A stretch of 64,000 nucleotides of DNA from Steinernema hermaphroditum (taxonomy: Eukaryota; Nematoda; Chromadorea; Rhabditida; Steinernematidae). Location: NCBI GenBank assembly GCA_030435675.1, contig CM059623.1:7280012-7344011 (forward strand). Reading direction: 5' to 3'. Positions within the stretch are counted from its first letter, which is position 1. Each line of letters begins with the position of its first letter. The notes under the pieces were generated by a model. That model was not told the DNA's origin and searched no databases. It saw only the letters and a program-made list of their open reading frames with translations. Below, in pieces: positions 20,848-32,258 of this stretch. Made by a program: the position numbers and the translations under genes.

Positions 20848-21828
20848 TTGTTTGTAGGTATCTGTTTAGATCCCTTCGGAGCTATTATACGGGCAGTCGA
20901 AGAGCGCACATCGACAGAGGTGGCTCGTCAAGCAGCGTCGAAGCTCCGCGCGTCCCGAGCTCCATCAACAATTCAAGTCTATACCAGAGTGGTTCGCAAG
21001 TTTAAGACATGGATTACTCAGCGAGAAGTCAGCAGAGCAACTGCAGAGGACGTTGTGGCGTTCCTGGCTGAGCATTTCTACAAGTCAAGCTCATCAGCAT
21101 TTGTTTAGACGTCTGCGGCAGCTCTCAAGTGGTTCTTTAAATTCGGGCCAGAGGAGAATCCAGCTGATTCCATCTGGTTATCAACTTTGTTGGAAGGTTT
21201 TCGCAGAGATGGAAGGACGCCAACCCACCGATCGAAGATCTCCGAGAACGATATGCGGTTGGTAGCTCAATGGCAAGTGTCGGAACTCAGGGACCGTCGA
21301 ATTCAAACACTGGTGACTGTTCTTTACGCTGGCTGTCTTCGCCCTTCTGAAGGTGTCAAGCTCATGTGGCGCGATGTGAAGATCTTGGAGAACCGCATGA
21401 CATTGACGGTAGTAAGAGACAAGACAAACAAAGATGGGCCGGATAGAACAGTGGTCGTCCAACGAGCAGCGGGAGGATGTTGTGCAGTAAAGATGATGGA
21501 GAAATGGATGGAGGCGGCACCTAAGTCCCAGTTTGTTTTCCCGAATTTCAACAATTGTTCCAGAGCAATGTCGTATGATGCAGCTCGGAAGGAATGGGAC
21601 CGCATTTCTCGGAGCCTTGGTTTGCCGGAGAAGATCACCTTGCACGGCTTCCGCGGAGGAGCAGCGACGAAGGCGATAGAAGACGGAGCTCCTATTGACG
21701 AAGTCATGAGACACGGGCGTTGGAAACGGATCGAAACTTTGAAAGCCTATGTGGAAATTTCAGAACGAACAAACCCGATTGCGTCGTCTATCCTGGCAAG
21801 ACTGAATGTGGACAAAGGAGCTGAATGA
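20848..21828 (+). pseudogene. PAT-1 tyrosine recombinase, one nonsense codon
   Basis: One frame runs 20848-21828 with a single TAG at 21106-21108 (FV-stop-TSAAALKW; the other PATs suggest a former Gln). The catalytic set is present: Arg in AGCLRPSEGVKL, HGFRGG (H-x-x-R), HGRWKR, and the Tyr in LKAYVEIS. It would join circular cDNA into the genome. Confidence 0.85.
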
Positions 21829-21987
21829 TGTATGCAAGAAGACCTTTCTGTGGCATGTTGTCCGTCGTCTAGTAGCTGTTGGTCGACATGGTTGTTATAC
21901 GGCTCGTGTAGCTCGTAATTTGTTGTTATTTTCATTGTTTGTTGACTGTTTGGAGTTTGCTATTTGTGATGGCATGGTTTAAGACTA

Positions 21988-22064
21988 CTCCGTGAACTGA
22001 ATAAAGCAAACCCTTTGTTTGCTTGTTGTATTGTCGCCAGTTTGGAGGACAGGCGAAGCGGAAA
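21988..22064 (+). repeat. PAT-1 split direct repeat B2
   Basis: Right end of PAT-1, shorter than the B region of PAT-2. It stops at GCGGAAA, the same word that joins B to A internally. Confidence 0.8.
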
Positions 22065-23386
22065 AGCATATTATCTATAAGTCGAAGTAAGATAAAAAGC
22101 GAACTTGGTGGCTTACTTTTGGTACCGTACTCTGTTTTTTCTCATCGCTCTGATTTCGTCTTTGCACTAAGGCAAGAAACCCATTATTCACCTCATCCGT
22201 TACCCAAGTTTCATCGCAGAGGCTTTGAAAACTTCCGCCTGTTATGTTGCAGCCGTCAATCGTGCGAAAAACCTTATACCGGTTGTTGTTGTCCCAAATT
22301 TCGTCTTTTGATCAATTTGCACATCAAGGACATCTTCATTAGAAGCTGATGGAGCTGACGAAAAGGTGACGATGCCAGGTTGCTTTCATGCTGACGTGGG
22401 ATCGATTTACACGATTTACCTTCCCGAATCAGCGGCTTACACCGTGCAGAACGTCTCATATATGCACAAAGAAGAACATAGTCACACCGTGGTCGCTGAT
22501 TTTCTTCTGATTTCGGTGGAGCAGACGAATCCGAATAGAATGCAGCGTTCCCATTAGTTTGCGCGGGCATCGAAGTCGTGAAGAGCTGATTGCGGAAGTG
22601 GAATAGCGGTGGAGCAGAGCCAACGGAGCGGAGAGTCATCTTCGGTTCGGCTGGCGGCGTGGACTTCGGAGTTGCAACGTTTTTTCGGCTTCTCTGGCGG
22701 CGCGGGTACAGTCGGGCGGTCGTGGCGGGCTTTTTGGCGAGACGGTGGAACTACGGCTCCCTGGTGTTCCAGGCCTTCTGGGAGCCGGGGCGATCATTGC
22801 GCCAACAACGACGGCCGAGAACGACCGCTCACTTAACTCATTCGGCTCAGACAGCCTCAGAGAGAGAGGGAGAGCGAGTGGACGACCCGACCGATCGCTG
22901 GGGGCACAAATGAAAGATCGTGGGATCGCTAGTAAGAATTTGGAAAGGGTCGGTTGTTGTTGTAGACGTGGAAAGGAAGCTCATCATCGAGGCTTGAGCA
23001 GCTTGTTTGTTTGTCCTTGCCTACAATTGACTTGACTTCAACCTCTGGGGTTTTCAACTTACTCGTTCTGTCTTTATGGTAACTCCTGCTGGTGAAAAAT
23101 GAGCCAGTAAGTAAGAAGCTTTCTTCAAAAACTTCTCGAACATCTGTGCTATCATTGTACCACCAGTATCTACACGCAGGATATCATTAAGATCGCTGTC
23201 GAAGTCATCAAAGTAGTTGAACAATTTGTTGTCGATTTTCTGGTATAGAGTACTTCTGGGGTGGCACTTATGGCCATTTAGCAGCTGCAGAATTCGTGTT
23301 CTTTGCTCTGCGCTAAAGGAGCGAAGCCAAAAAAGATAATTTTTAAGAGATGGTTTTTGTTTCTGCTTTCGGTGCCTAAAGTAATT
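22065..23386. other. No gene recognised; repeat-like
   Basis: No convincing frame. 22630-22915 resembles 23850-24115 in the same orientation (GGTGG-ACTACGGCT, then CTCAGAGAGAG...GACC...CGACCGCTC-like words), so it is a diverged dispersed repeat pair. Confidence 0.4.
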
Positions 23387-23660
23387 TTATATGGGATAGT
23401 TATAAAATTGCGCATACTCGCTCAACAGGGTAGAATGGTAACTTTCCGCGACATTTGTTGTTCGAACATGCTCACGAAAGAAGTTCCAGTAGACCAGTGG
23501 TACCTGATCAATCCAGAAGTTGTAAAAATACATGGAGAACTTTTTTAATGCTTCAGCTGGCCATTCGGCATTTAGTGACGGCTTGTTCCAGGTCACAGGT
23601 TCTTCGGGTGTTGACATAAGAGACTTTACGACATTATTTCGCGAATCAAAGGCATTACAC
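23387..23660 (-). pseudogene. MULE-type transposase C-terminal fragment
   Basis: The minus frame reads WNKPSLNAEWPAEALKKFSMYF, then VPLVYWNFFREHVRTTNVAESYHSTL. The RTTNxxESxH stretch is the conserved C-terminal signature of nematode MULE transposases. Sequence further upstream on this strand is a repeat and shows no D/D/E core, so only a fragment survives. Confidence 0.6.
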
Positions 23661-24194
23661 CTTGCGCGACACCGAATATAGACAAACAGAGGATGTCTGG
23701 CAGACGACTTCATCCCTGGCGCGGCGTAGATGTCGAAGCGGTCGTAGACGGCGCACTTCACGGGGCATCTGGGAATCGGCAAATCTTCAGCTGCGGCAGT
23801 GGAATATCGTTTGCGGTACAGCGGACGCTTCTGAGCTTGCATCTGATGGTTCGTGGTCCGGGAGTTGCGTCTTCGCTGGTCCTCAGAGCGTCGGCGACCT
23901 TCGGGATGACATCTCACGCAGCGTCGGGCGTCGGGTTCCTGGCGCCGGACATCTTGTTGTCAGCGGTGGTGGGACTACGGCTTCCGGGTGTCCCAATTCC
24001 CTCTGGAAGCCGCAACAGTCACAACTGCCACGGGGTTTGCCATCTGGCCAACCAGACACTCAGAGAGCGACCGGAGGGACCGACCGCTCGCCACCGCGAC
24101 ACGAGTGTGACATAAGAGAGTGTACGTAAAAAGGAAGTACTAAATCCAGTGGAAGTAGACCAAGGGAACAGTGTTTTCTGATGTATTCGTAGAT

Positions 24195-26385
24195 TACACC
24201 AGATTTCTGTCAGAAAGTCCTTGTACTTCCTGAAAACGTTCCATCCGCTTTGAATTCTTCTGGTGATCTCCTTGGAGTGGTCTCTTCTCAGCCTGACTTC
24301 CTGTCCCAGGTAGACGAAAGCTTCGACTTGCTCGATTTCTTCTCCGTTCGCGAGAATCGACGCTCCTTCTGTTGCCAGGATCTTCGTCTTCTCCCTTTTC
24401 ATCTTGAGGCCGCTTCTTCGGGACACTCCGTCGAGTTCTGTCACCATCTGTTGCAGCTCTTCTTCCGTGTTGGCGATCAGCGCGATGTCGTCTGCGAAGC
24501 GTAGATTCGAGAGCTTCCGGCCGTTGATGTTGATCCCGAAGTCTTCCCAGTCGAGCTCTCCGAAGATTTCTTCGAGCGTCGCCGTGAAGAGTTTCGGACT
24601 GATCGTATCGCAATCACCTTGGTCAGGATCTTATACACGGCGGAGAGCAAAGAGATTGGTCTGTAGTTCTTCATCTGCATAGGATCTCCCTTCTTGAACA
24701 GTAGGATGGTCGACGCGTCTGCCATCTTCTCGGGAACCTCACAGTTTCTAAGGCACCAGTTCAGGATTCCGGTCAGAGGGGCGAGAATACTGTCTTTCGC
24801 AAGTTTCAGCATTTCATCCGTAACCTTGTCCCTCCCTGGGCTTCTTCCAGTCTTCATTCTTTTCATCGCTTCTTCGACTTCTCCCGGTAAGATTTCTGGA
24901 CACTCTTCTGGCTCTTCGGAGGCTTCGTATTCGACGTTCACACTGGAGGCGTATAGTTCTTCGTAGAAGTTCTTGACGACCTCATGAATCTGTGTCTTCG
25001 TCGAGCAGAGGTTTCCATCCTTGTCGCGCAGCTGAACTATCCGTCTTCTGCCGGTAGCGACTTCTCCTCGAACCTTCCTCAATCCCTTGCAATTCATCAC
25101 GGCTTCTTCGACGAGGCTACGGTGATGTTCGTTGATGTCGTTGCGCACCTCACGGCGGATCAGCTTTTTGAGCTCCGTGAGGGCGATCCGGTCGTCGGTG
25201 GTGACTTGTCGCCGTCGAAGCACGTGCCTCTGTCGCAGGAGATCGGTTGTTCTTGCGCTGAGTCGGTTCTTCTTTCTTCATCTTCTTCGGCAAACCCAGC
25301 GGCTTCATGGACATACTCGGTGAGCTGGGCATATCCTTCCTGCGACTCTGTGTTGATTTTCGGCGGATTCAGGGCGACTACCATCTTGAGGAGTTCCCGA
25401 TTCAGCCTTTTCTTCTTCATCGGTGGCTGATATTCTCTCCAGAGCCTCGGAGTTGGAGGTCGGATGGTCGCTCGAAGTATCCGGTGGTCCGAACCTGCGT
25501 TGTAGGAGCCGAGGACGTTTGAACCGCGGAACTGGATGCTTCTCGGAGCCAGAATGTAGTCGATACAGTTCTTCGATCTTCCGTTCGGCGAGATCCATGT
25601 CCATTTGCGTCCAGGCCGGCTCTTGAAGTAGGAGTTGACCGACCGGAGCCGAAAATCTTCGCAGAGATCGACCAGAAGTTGTCCGCATCGATTTCGTTCA
25701 CCGTAGCCGTGGTTGCCGAGTGCTTCTTCGTCTTCATCGGTTCTTCGCCCCATCTTCGCGTTCATGTCTCCGAACAGAACAGGGATTATCCGTCGATTGT
25801 ATTCCCCCGATCCACCAACGTTGGCACCCCTGTTGACTCCTATCGGCATACCAACGTGGTGCAGTTCTGCCCGGATTTCCTCCAGAAAGGCTTCGTAATC
25901 TTATTCTTCAACGTCATCTTCTTCGTCATCACTTCCTCTGGATCCCGTCGCGGGCGCCTACAGAGAGTAGAGGTGCAGGATTTGGTCTTCAAACTGGAGA
26001 TCCAGATGAGAAATCCTCGAGGAGATTTGGCGGAACTGTCGGACGTGGCGCTTCAGTTGTTTCTTCAAGAAGAATCCGGTGCCCGAAGCGCTTGCGTTGT
26101 CTTCTGGTCCTGCGTGGAAGAAGCAGAAATCCGAGTCTTCCAGGTCCAGAGCGCCGAAGTTCTTCCATCTAAGCTCGGTGAGGGCGATGACGTCCAAGTT
26201 GGTCTTCTCGATTTCCTTCTGCAGCTCGACGAGACGCGCCGTTGATCCCAGCCGACGGATGTTGAGTGTTCCAAGCACAACGCGAGGAAACGGGTGGGGG
26301 TGGAACATTACTAGACTCTGCGGTTCCAATGCTTCTGAGTCTAGCCCCGCTGTCTAGATGAGAGCGACGGAGGGACCCGACCGCT
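24195..26385 (-). pseudogene. RTE-like retrotransposon copy 2, decayed
   Basis: Read on the minus strand: a leader with GAGCGGTCGGGTCCC near 26375; endonuclease start (LGTLNIRRLGS, DVIALTELRW) from 26329; after a shift, LFGDMNAKMGRR, RKWTWISPNGRSKNCIDYILAP and GSDHRILRA (25849-25160). RT starts about 25200 (NYRPISLLSAVYKILTKVI). A deletion there removes the middle of the RT, and it resumes at LRFADDIAL, then AFVYLGQEVRLRRDHSKEI. The copy stops near 24195, short of the YGSETW region. It is related to, but clearly diverged from, copy 1. Confidence 0.85.
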
Positions 26386-26685
26386 CACCACCACGACAGA
26401 CAGGGGAATGAAAAATATATGCTTTATGCAAAATAAATACAAATTAACAAAATATAATCATCTTCTTCGTAGTTTCAGGGGATTACCAAACCCTTTCGTG
26501 TTTTCTCTCCTTCTGCCGCTTCCATCCACCAGCATATCTGAAAGCAGAAAGATCGTTAAATCCATCATACTTCAAATACAAAGGTTTCAGTAAGAATACA
26601 GACAGTTAGATCGAACAAAAAATAATCAGAATTTCGCTAGCACTGACACACAACTACATTAGGAAAATACGTATCTGTTTTTCAG

Positions 26686-27683
26686 ATGGACACTCGGGCA
26701 ACGATCGGAAGAAGCCAGAAGGGCGAGGATGTGCTGCTCTACAACAGCGTCTCGCACCCAGGACACACCTATACGTTTTATATCAAATCGCGGAATGCAG
26801 AAGCCATAGCCGTCAGATGCCAGGTCTGCCGCAGTGCCAATGTTCAATTCAAGAAGGAGGGCACAACTGTGAAGCAGGTCCCGTACATCCGCGTCGTAAA
26901 CGGCCAGTGGACAGAAGATCCGGATTACCCCAAGAACAGACACTTCTGCGTATCTAACCGTGTAGTGGACACAAGCACATCTCTTGTAGCCACTCGACAA
27001 ATATATCGGTTAGTTCTATATCAAGTTCTAATGAAAGTAATCATTTTAGAAAAGCTGCGCAAGCATGCGATGTGGACTCCAAGCGTCCCAAATCCGCTCA
27101 CAACAATATGGCGGCTGGTGTCGAGAATGAACTGAACCAGATGCTTCCGGCTTACACTTTTAGGCGGCTTTGTCGCCCAGTCCGGCCGATACTGAAAATC
27201 CGGCGGCTGGCAATCGCTGGATCATATATCATGCACAAGACAGGAACGAGCCGCCAATGATTGTGATGGCAGGCGTCGCTGGTCTCGCCTGTCTTCACGA
27301 TGTTGAACACGTCGCATGTGACGGTAACTTCAAATACAACCCGAAGTACAAGGATGGCTGCAGTTTTTATCAAATATACTCCATGCATTCCATTTACCAA
27401 GTAGGGTGATAACAGATTTAGAAATAAGTAAAGCTTCATAGTTTCAGGATCTTCCACAACTGTCCGAATCAGTCCTCTCCGTCATCGCTCTGCTGTCCTC
27501 GAAAGACGGAGAAGTCTACCGGAAGCTGTTTACTGAAGTGAAGGACGCATTGATCGCAGAATTTGGCGATTTGGGGACGCCTAAGCAATTCCATTTCCAC
27601 ATGGAAGTTTCGGCGATGAATGCATGCAGACAGGTTTTTCCGGAAGACCGCATAACTAGTGCTACTTCCACTTTGCTAAAGTA
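26686..27683 (+). pseudogene. MULE-type transposase, N-terminal exons
   Basis: Exons separated by short introns (donor at about 27012, acceptor before 27051; a second removed near 27120-27164; a third from about 27405 to 27447). They encode an N-terminal zinc-binding-like region (CQVCRSANVQFKKEG), HVACDGNFKYNPK with the first catalytic Asp, FYQIYSMHSIYQ, and FHFHMEVSAMNACRQVFP, where a catalytic acidic residue is expected. A donor-like GTAGGT follows CTAAA at about 27681, but the next exon is absent. A hairpin and satellite occupy the downstream region. An inverted, unrelated-sized C-terminal piece lies at 23387. Confidence 0.65.
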
Positions 27684-27735
27684 GGTCCTATTTATACTGG
27701 TAGACTAACTACATTGATGACATTGATTGATGACA

Positions 27736-27805
27736 TTGATCCCAAGTGTTTCTATGGTTCTTCGAGTAGTCATCAATAGAAAACCATAGAAACACTTGGG
27801 ATCAA
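27736..27805. repeat. Perfect 24-bp hairpin, 22-nt loop
   Basis: 27736-27759 (TTGATCCCAAGTGTTTCTAT + GGTT) is exactly complementary to 27782-27805. It lies just left of the satellite array and right of the truncated MULE. Confidence 0.9.
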
Positions 27806-27894
27806 TTTGACAATGACGGACCACGGACGACAAATCATGCCGAGGGATGGCGAATGGTAGTACAGTAGTCACTGGATGTACGCTCATGGATAGG

Positions 27895-28711
27895 GCTGAA
27901 GTTGGGGCCAAAAAACTGTAGCCCTGCGGGCAGCGAGAAACCATAGCCCTGCGGGCGGCAAGACACCATAGCCCTGCGGGCGGCAAGACACCATAGCCCT
28001 GCGGGCGGCAAGATTGGCGCTCATGCAAAAAGCTGAAGTTGGGGCCTAAAACTGTAGCCCTGCGGGCAGCGAGAAACCATAGCCCTGCGGGCGGCAAGAC
28101 ACCATAGCCCTGCGGGCGGCAAGACACCATAGCCCTGCGGGCGGCAAGATTGGCGCTCATGCAAAAAGCTGAAGTTGGGGCCTAAAACTGTAGCCCTGCG
28201 GGCAGCGAGAAACCATAGCCCTGCGGGCGGCAAGACACCATAGCCCTGCGGGCGGCAAGACACCATAGCCCTGCGGGCGGCAAGATTGGCGCTCATGCAA
28301 AAAGCTGAAGTTGGGGCCTAAAACTGTAGCCCTGCGGGCAGCGAGAAACCATAGCCCTGCGGGCGGCAAGACACCATAGCCCTGCGGGCGGCAAGACACC
28401 ATAGCCCTGCGGGCGGCAAGATTGGCGCTCATGCAAAAAGCTGAAGTTGGGGCCTAAAACTGTAGCCCTGCGGGCAGCGAGAAACCATAGCCCTGCGGGC
28501 GGCAAGACACCATAGCCCTGCGGGCGGCAAGACACCATAGCCCTGCGGGCGGCAAGATTGGCGCTCATGCAAAAAGCTGAAGTTGGGGCCTAAAACTGTA
28601 GCCCTGCGGGCAGCGAGAAACCATAGCCCTGCGGGCGGCAAGACACCATAGCCCTGCGGGCGGCAAGACACCATAGCCCTGCGGGCGGCAAGATTGGCGC
28701 TCATGTAAATG
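27895..28711. repeat. Higher-order satellite: 136-bp unit x 6, built of 25-bp monomers
   Basis: GCTGAAGTTGGGGCC starts at 27895, 28032, 28168, 28304, 28440 and 28576, so periods are 137 then 136 throughout. Each unit holds four TAGCCCTGCGGGC monomers about 25 bp apart (one AGCGAGAAAC variant and three GGCAAGA variants), then a unique ATTGGCGCTCATGCAAAAA tail. Units 2-6 appear identical. The monomer contains the short palindrome GCCC-TGC-GGGC. Confidence 0.95.
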
Positions 28712-29040
28712 GCTAAAGTGCGCGAAAAAACTGTAAAGTTTCAGGAAACTCGAACCGAAAACACTGCTGGTTACAAAATAGGCAAAAAATCACTCAAAAA
28801 CAGCAAAAAAAACTCAAAGCCTAGCAGCACCAGAGAGATAGTGGAAGTAGAGCACTACCATCTCAACTGTCTGTGTGGCTCATTGCGAACGTTCTCTGTT
28901 TGTAAGCGGGCGGTGTCGGGTTCGGTTCCCCTCGGGGTCCTTATTTTGTGTGGGTGTTTCCGCCGTGCGCACGGAAAAACACACACACACACACACACAC
29001 AGACCAACGGACCCGTCGGTTCTCCATTTATATATAGGGG
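28712..29040. other. No gene; (CA)n and a tRNA-like B box
   Basis: A (CA) microsatellite lies at 28979-29000. GGGTTCGGTTCCC at about 28917 fits a pol III B box, but no tRNA folds with confidence. PAT-3's left end has been replaced by this sequence. Confidence 0.35.
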
Positions 29041-29295
29041 ATTACTCTTTTGCGGTTAGCTTTGAATTAGTATTTCGAAGATTGGTTCTGGAGTGTTACT
29101 TAGCGGTTGTTTGTGGCATAGCAGTCGAATTATTCGTGCTAGATCGGTCGACCGCATTCCCGATCTTAAGTATAAAGCAGTCGATCCTTATTCCTGCTAG
29201 AACAGTCGATCATATTCCTGTTCGTTGTTCAGTCGAGTAAGTTCTCCAAGTAAGTCGGGTTATTCTCTTCTGAAAGTACTGTTAGTCTCTTCAGA

Positions 29296-30009
29296 ATGGA
29301 CAACAGCCCGGAGACGCCTCGCGTTGAGCACGAGAACGCTGTGGACATGCTTCTCTCCGCCGTGGCGAGGTTAGAAAGTAAGATTGAGGCCCGTGGCACA
29401 CCGATGCCAGAGAAACGGCTCAAGAGCGCTCGGCTCAACGTTCAACATGAGCTCCTTGCGGATTGGATCAACCGCTTGAATCGTGTAAACTCAGAAGATC
29501 CCGTTCTCACCGGCGTAATTGAGGATATGAAGGCGCGAAACGTTCTGTTGCGCAAGGCTGACGCCAAGCCGGAATTCTTTACTTTTTTCGACAATTATCG
29601 TGAAGCTGAACCGGACTTGCCGTTCGCACAATGTGTTTCCGAAGCTTTGAAGAAGTTTAACGAGCTGGAAGCCACTCGCCCTCGTGCCGTAGCTTCATAT
29701 GCGGGTCGCAAACGGCCCTTTCGCCCGAGCGACAGCAGTGGAGGACGCGCTGGTGTCGCGTACAATCGTGAGTCCGGCCTCCTACAACAACTCTCGCAGC
29801 AGGTTTATGCGATCCAGCAGCAGCTCAGCCATAGTCAAGGATATCCGGGCGCTGCGCCAAGGCATCAAAGGCCTTCAGGACCGCCCTTTTGTTTCTTCTG
29901 TAAAGAATATGGCCACTATGCCCGGCAATGCCCTCAAGCCGTCAGTGATCAGGAACGTCCTTCGAATCGGCATATGATAGGTACGTTGAGGGTTCATATA
30001 CAATTTTGA
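29296..30009 (+). CDS. PAT-3 Gag-like protein
   Basis: ATG 29296 opens 237 codons. It shares DWINRLNR, EDMKARNVLLRKADAKPEFF and CVSEALKKFNELEATRP with PAT-1 and PAT-2 Gags. The zinc knuckle is CFFCKEYGHYARQC. Confidence 0.8.
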   Translation: MDNSPETPRVEHENAVDMLLSAVARLESKIEARGTPMPEKRLKSARLNVQHELLADWINRLNRVNSEDPVLTGVIEDMKARNVLLRKADAKPEFFTFFDNYREAEPDLPFAQCVSEALKKFNELEATRPRAVASYAGRKRPFRPSDSSGGRAGVAYNRESGLLQQLSQQVYAIQQQLSHSQGYPGAAPRHQRPSGPPFCFFCKEYGHYARQCPQAVSDQERPSNRHMIGTLRVHIQF

Positions 30010-30015
30010 GAAAAC

Positions 30016-31850
30016 TTGCATACCCCTCAGTGGCTGTTGAGCGTGATTCAATCGGGTTATGCTCTACCTTTTCGCCCAGGGGTTGTTCTTTCGGGCTTTA
30101 TGAAACCGAACGCTCATTCAGCCGTAAGGGAATCCACCTTCGTGACTAGCGAGATGCAATCTCTGCTATCATTAGGTGCTATAAGTCTAGTTTCCCATAA
30201 GCCTAGGGTTGTTAGCCCCTTGGGAGTTGTTCATAACGAGTCGGCTAACAAGATGCGATTGATTGTTGATTTATCTTGGCTAAATCAGTTTCTTCTTGTT
30301 TTTGAACGCTTGGAGACAATATCGGCGTTACTCCCGCTAGGTGGGTACCTAGCTTCATATGATATGCGGAGTGGATACCATCACGTTGAAGTTGCTAGGG
30401 CTGACAGAAAATTTTTAGGAGTTCGATGGGGTGGTTGCTACTATGTTTTTAATGTCCTACCCTTCGGTCTTTCTACGGCCCCCATGATTTTCACAAAATT
30501 ATTGCTAGAACATTGGCGCGCTGATGGCATATCATGTGCATTGTACTTGGATGATGGCCTCGTCTTCGCAGACACATATGACCAGTGTCAAAAGTATGTA
30601 GACAGGCTCAGGAGGGATCTTGCAGAGGCTGGAGTCGTCACCGCGGACGAAAAGTGCATATGGGACCCGGTCCAGCGCTTAACCTGGTTAGGATATGATA
30701 TCGATCTGGGTAGAGGTGGTGTTCGTATCTCGGAAAAGCGTATAGATCGCCTTGTTGTTAACGTAAATTCAGTGCTAAAGACATTCGCAGCATCCAAACT
30801 AGACCGAATGCAGCTCGCCGGCTCCTTTGCATCAGTTGGCAGCGTTTTTGGCCCAGATGCACAGCTGAGAGCTCGCAGTTTGCACAGTGTTTTGCTTGAT
30901 ATGGAAGAGTTGCCAAAGCGAGCGAGCCAAATGCTGTCCCTTGATGAGCGAGTCGATTTGACGTGGTGGCGATCTAATCTTAGAGCTAGGAATTGGCGCC
31001 CTCTCAAGCGCGTTTTCAACTCTCGTAGGATAGCTACAGATGCGCCAGCAACAGGGGCTGGAGTAGTTATTTGGAACGAGGATGGCTCAACTTCTCGTTC
31101 GGGGATTAATTTCAAACCAGAAGACCGATCTGAATCCAGCACTTTTAGAGAAGTGGCAGCAGTTCTATTCGGTCTTCAGGTGTTCGAAAGTGAGCTCAGA
31201 AACGCCCAAGTCATCGTTCAGATTGACAACAAGGGTGCTGTCAGCGTCATCGAAAAAGGTAGCGAAATCCAAAACTGCAGCAACTAGCTTCCCGGATTTT
31301 CGATCTCGCCGAGTCAATCGGATCCGAGATTAGACCCGTTTGGGTTCCGAGAGATGAAAATACATTAGCGGATGAAGCAAGCCGCCTTCTTGATCGAGAC
31401 GATTGGGGCATACATCTAGAATTTTTTTAATTATGTTGCGTTCGATTGGGATATCCATCTATTGACGTTTTCGCCAACAGTAGGAACGCTCTTTGTCCGC
31501 GATTTCTTTCGCGTTTTCCAGATGTAAACTCGGAAGGAGTGGATGCATTCGCGTCTTCCTGGGAAGGAGAATTCGTTTGGGCTGTGCCACCTCCCAACCT
31601 CATTCCTCGGGTAGTTCTGCAGCTTCTGGGGTGTAAAGGAAAAGCCATTCTGGGAATTCCATGGTGGCCATCACACATGTTCTTCCCGACTTTGTGGTCC
31701 GGAAAATCATGGTTATGGTTCGTGAAAGATTTCATTCGTGTAGAACGAGGTTCAGCGCTGTTCACGCCATCGACCTACGAGCATTCCGTGTTTAATGAAC
31801 CCCTCTCCTCTTTCGATTTTTACTTTCTCCTAATCGATTGCTCACTTTAG
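30016..31850 (+). pseudogene. PAT-3 RT-RNase H and methyltransferase-like tail
   Basis: The RT frame (30016-31287) has LIVDLSWLNQF, ASYDMRSGYHHVEV, NVLPFGLSTAPMIF, CALYLDDGLVF, RIATDAPATGAG and VQIDNKGAVSVI. A frameshift at about 31280 ends it. RNase H continues in another frame (VPRDENTLADEASRLL), and the tail (31446-31850) runs FANSRNALCPRFLSRFPDVN, EFVWAVPPPNLIPRVV, ILGIPWWPSHMFFP and ends IDCSL. Here the DVFANSRNA junction is not shifted, unlike in PAT-1 and PAT-2. Confidence 0.8.
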
Positions 31851-31864
31851 TGTTTCTTGCCTCC

Positions 31865-32170
31865 TGAACTTCATAAAGCATACCTATTATTGAAGTCAGG
31901 AGGTTGTGTGGTTTGGTTGATTCCGTACGGAGACGAAATGTACTTTTTCGCGTAGAAGTGCGTAGCACTTCGGAGAGAAAATGACTATTTCGTCGTAGTA
32001 GTCAGAATCAACCGGGGTCTTGTAGCGGGGTCTTGCTGAGTATCAGCAATTAGGAACTGTGGCAGGTTCGGTTTTCGCAGTGCGTAGCAACGAAAACCGA
32101 CGGCGAGTTTCTTTATCTTGCTCTGTAAGTTCACTCGTAATTTTGGTAAATTACTCTTTTGCGGTTAGCT
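31865..32170 (+). repeat. PAT-3 internal B1-A2 junction
   Basis: B1 (31865-31948) matches 37709-37795. A2 ends with ATTACTCTTTTGCGGTTAGCT, the only part of A1 left at 29041-29061. Confidence 0.8.
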
Positions 32171-32258
32171 CCCTCCCTTCCCGTTCCCAGTTAATGTTTG
32201 GGCTATATGTTGTGTTATAGGTCCGTTCGTCGAGATCAGCAAGCCGGTTAGTCCCTTC

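Larger units (their letters stand above)
17462..22064 (+). mobile_element. PAT-1: PAT/DIRS-like tyrosine-recombinase retrotransposon
   Basis: Order: repeat A1 (17462-17643), gag, RT-RNase H with a C-terminal domain, repeats B1 (20525-20585) and A2 (20633-20814), tyrosine recombinase, repeat B2 (21988-22064). A1 and A2 are both 182 bp and almost identical. This A...BA...B 'split direct repeat' plan is the hallmark of PAT elements, which recircularise and integrate by a recombinase instead of an integrase and make no target duplication. The pol frame has a shift near 20150 and the recombinase a single TAG, so this copy is recently dead. Confidence 0.9.

Noticed and set aside
27705..28704. Repeated 91-codon and one 151-codon open frames across the array.
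   Set aside because: They recur every 136 bp because the satellite unit has no stop in that frame; 136 is not a multiple of three and the composition is that of the repeat.
27890..28711. CRISPR-like array.
   Set aside because: No unique spacers: the intervals repeat with the units, and the genome is eukaryotic.
28870..28940. A tRNA gene near the (CA)n tract.
   Set aside because: A B-box-like GGGTTCGGTTCCC is present but the D and anticodon arms do not fold; at most a SINE-like remnant.
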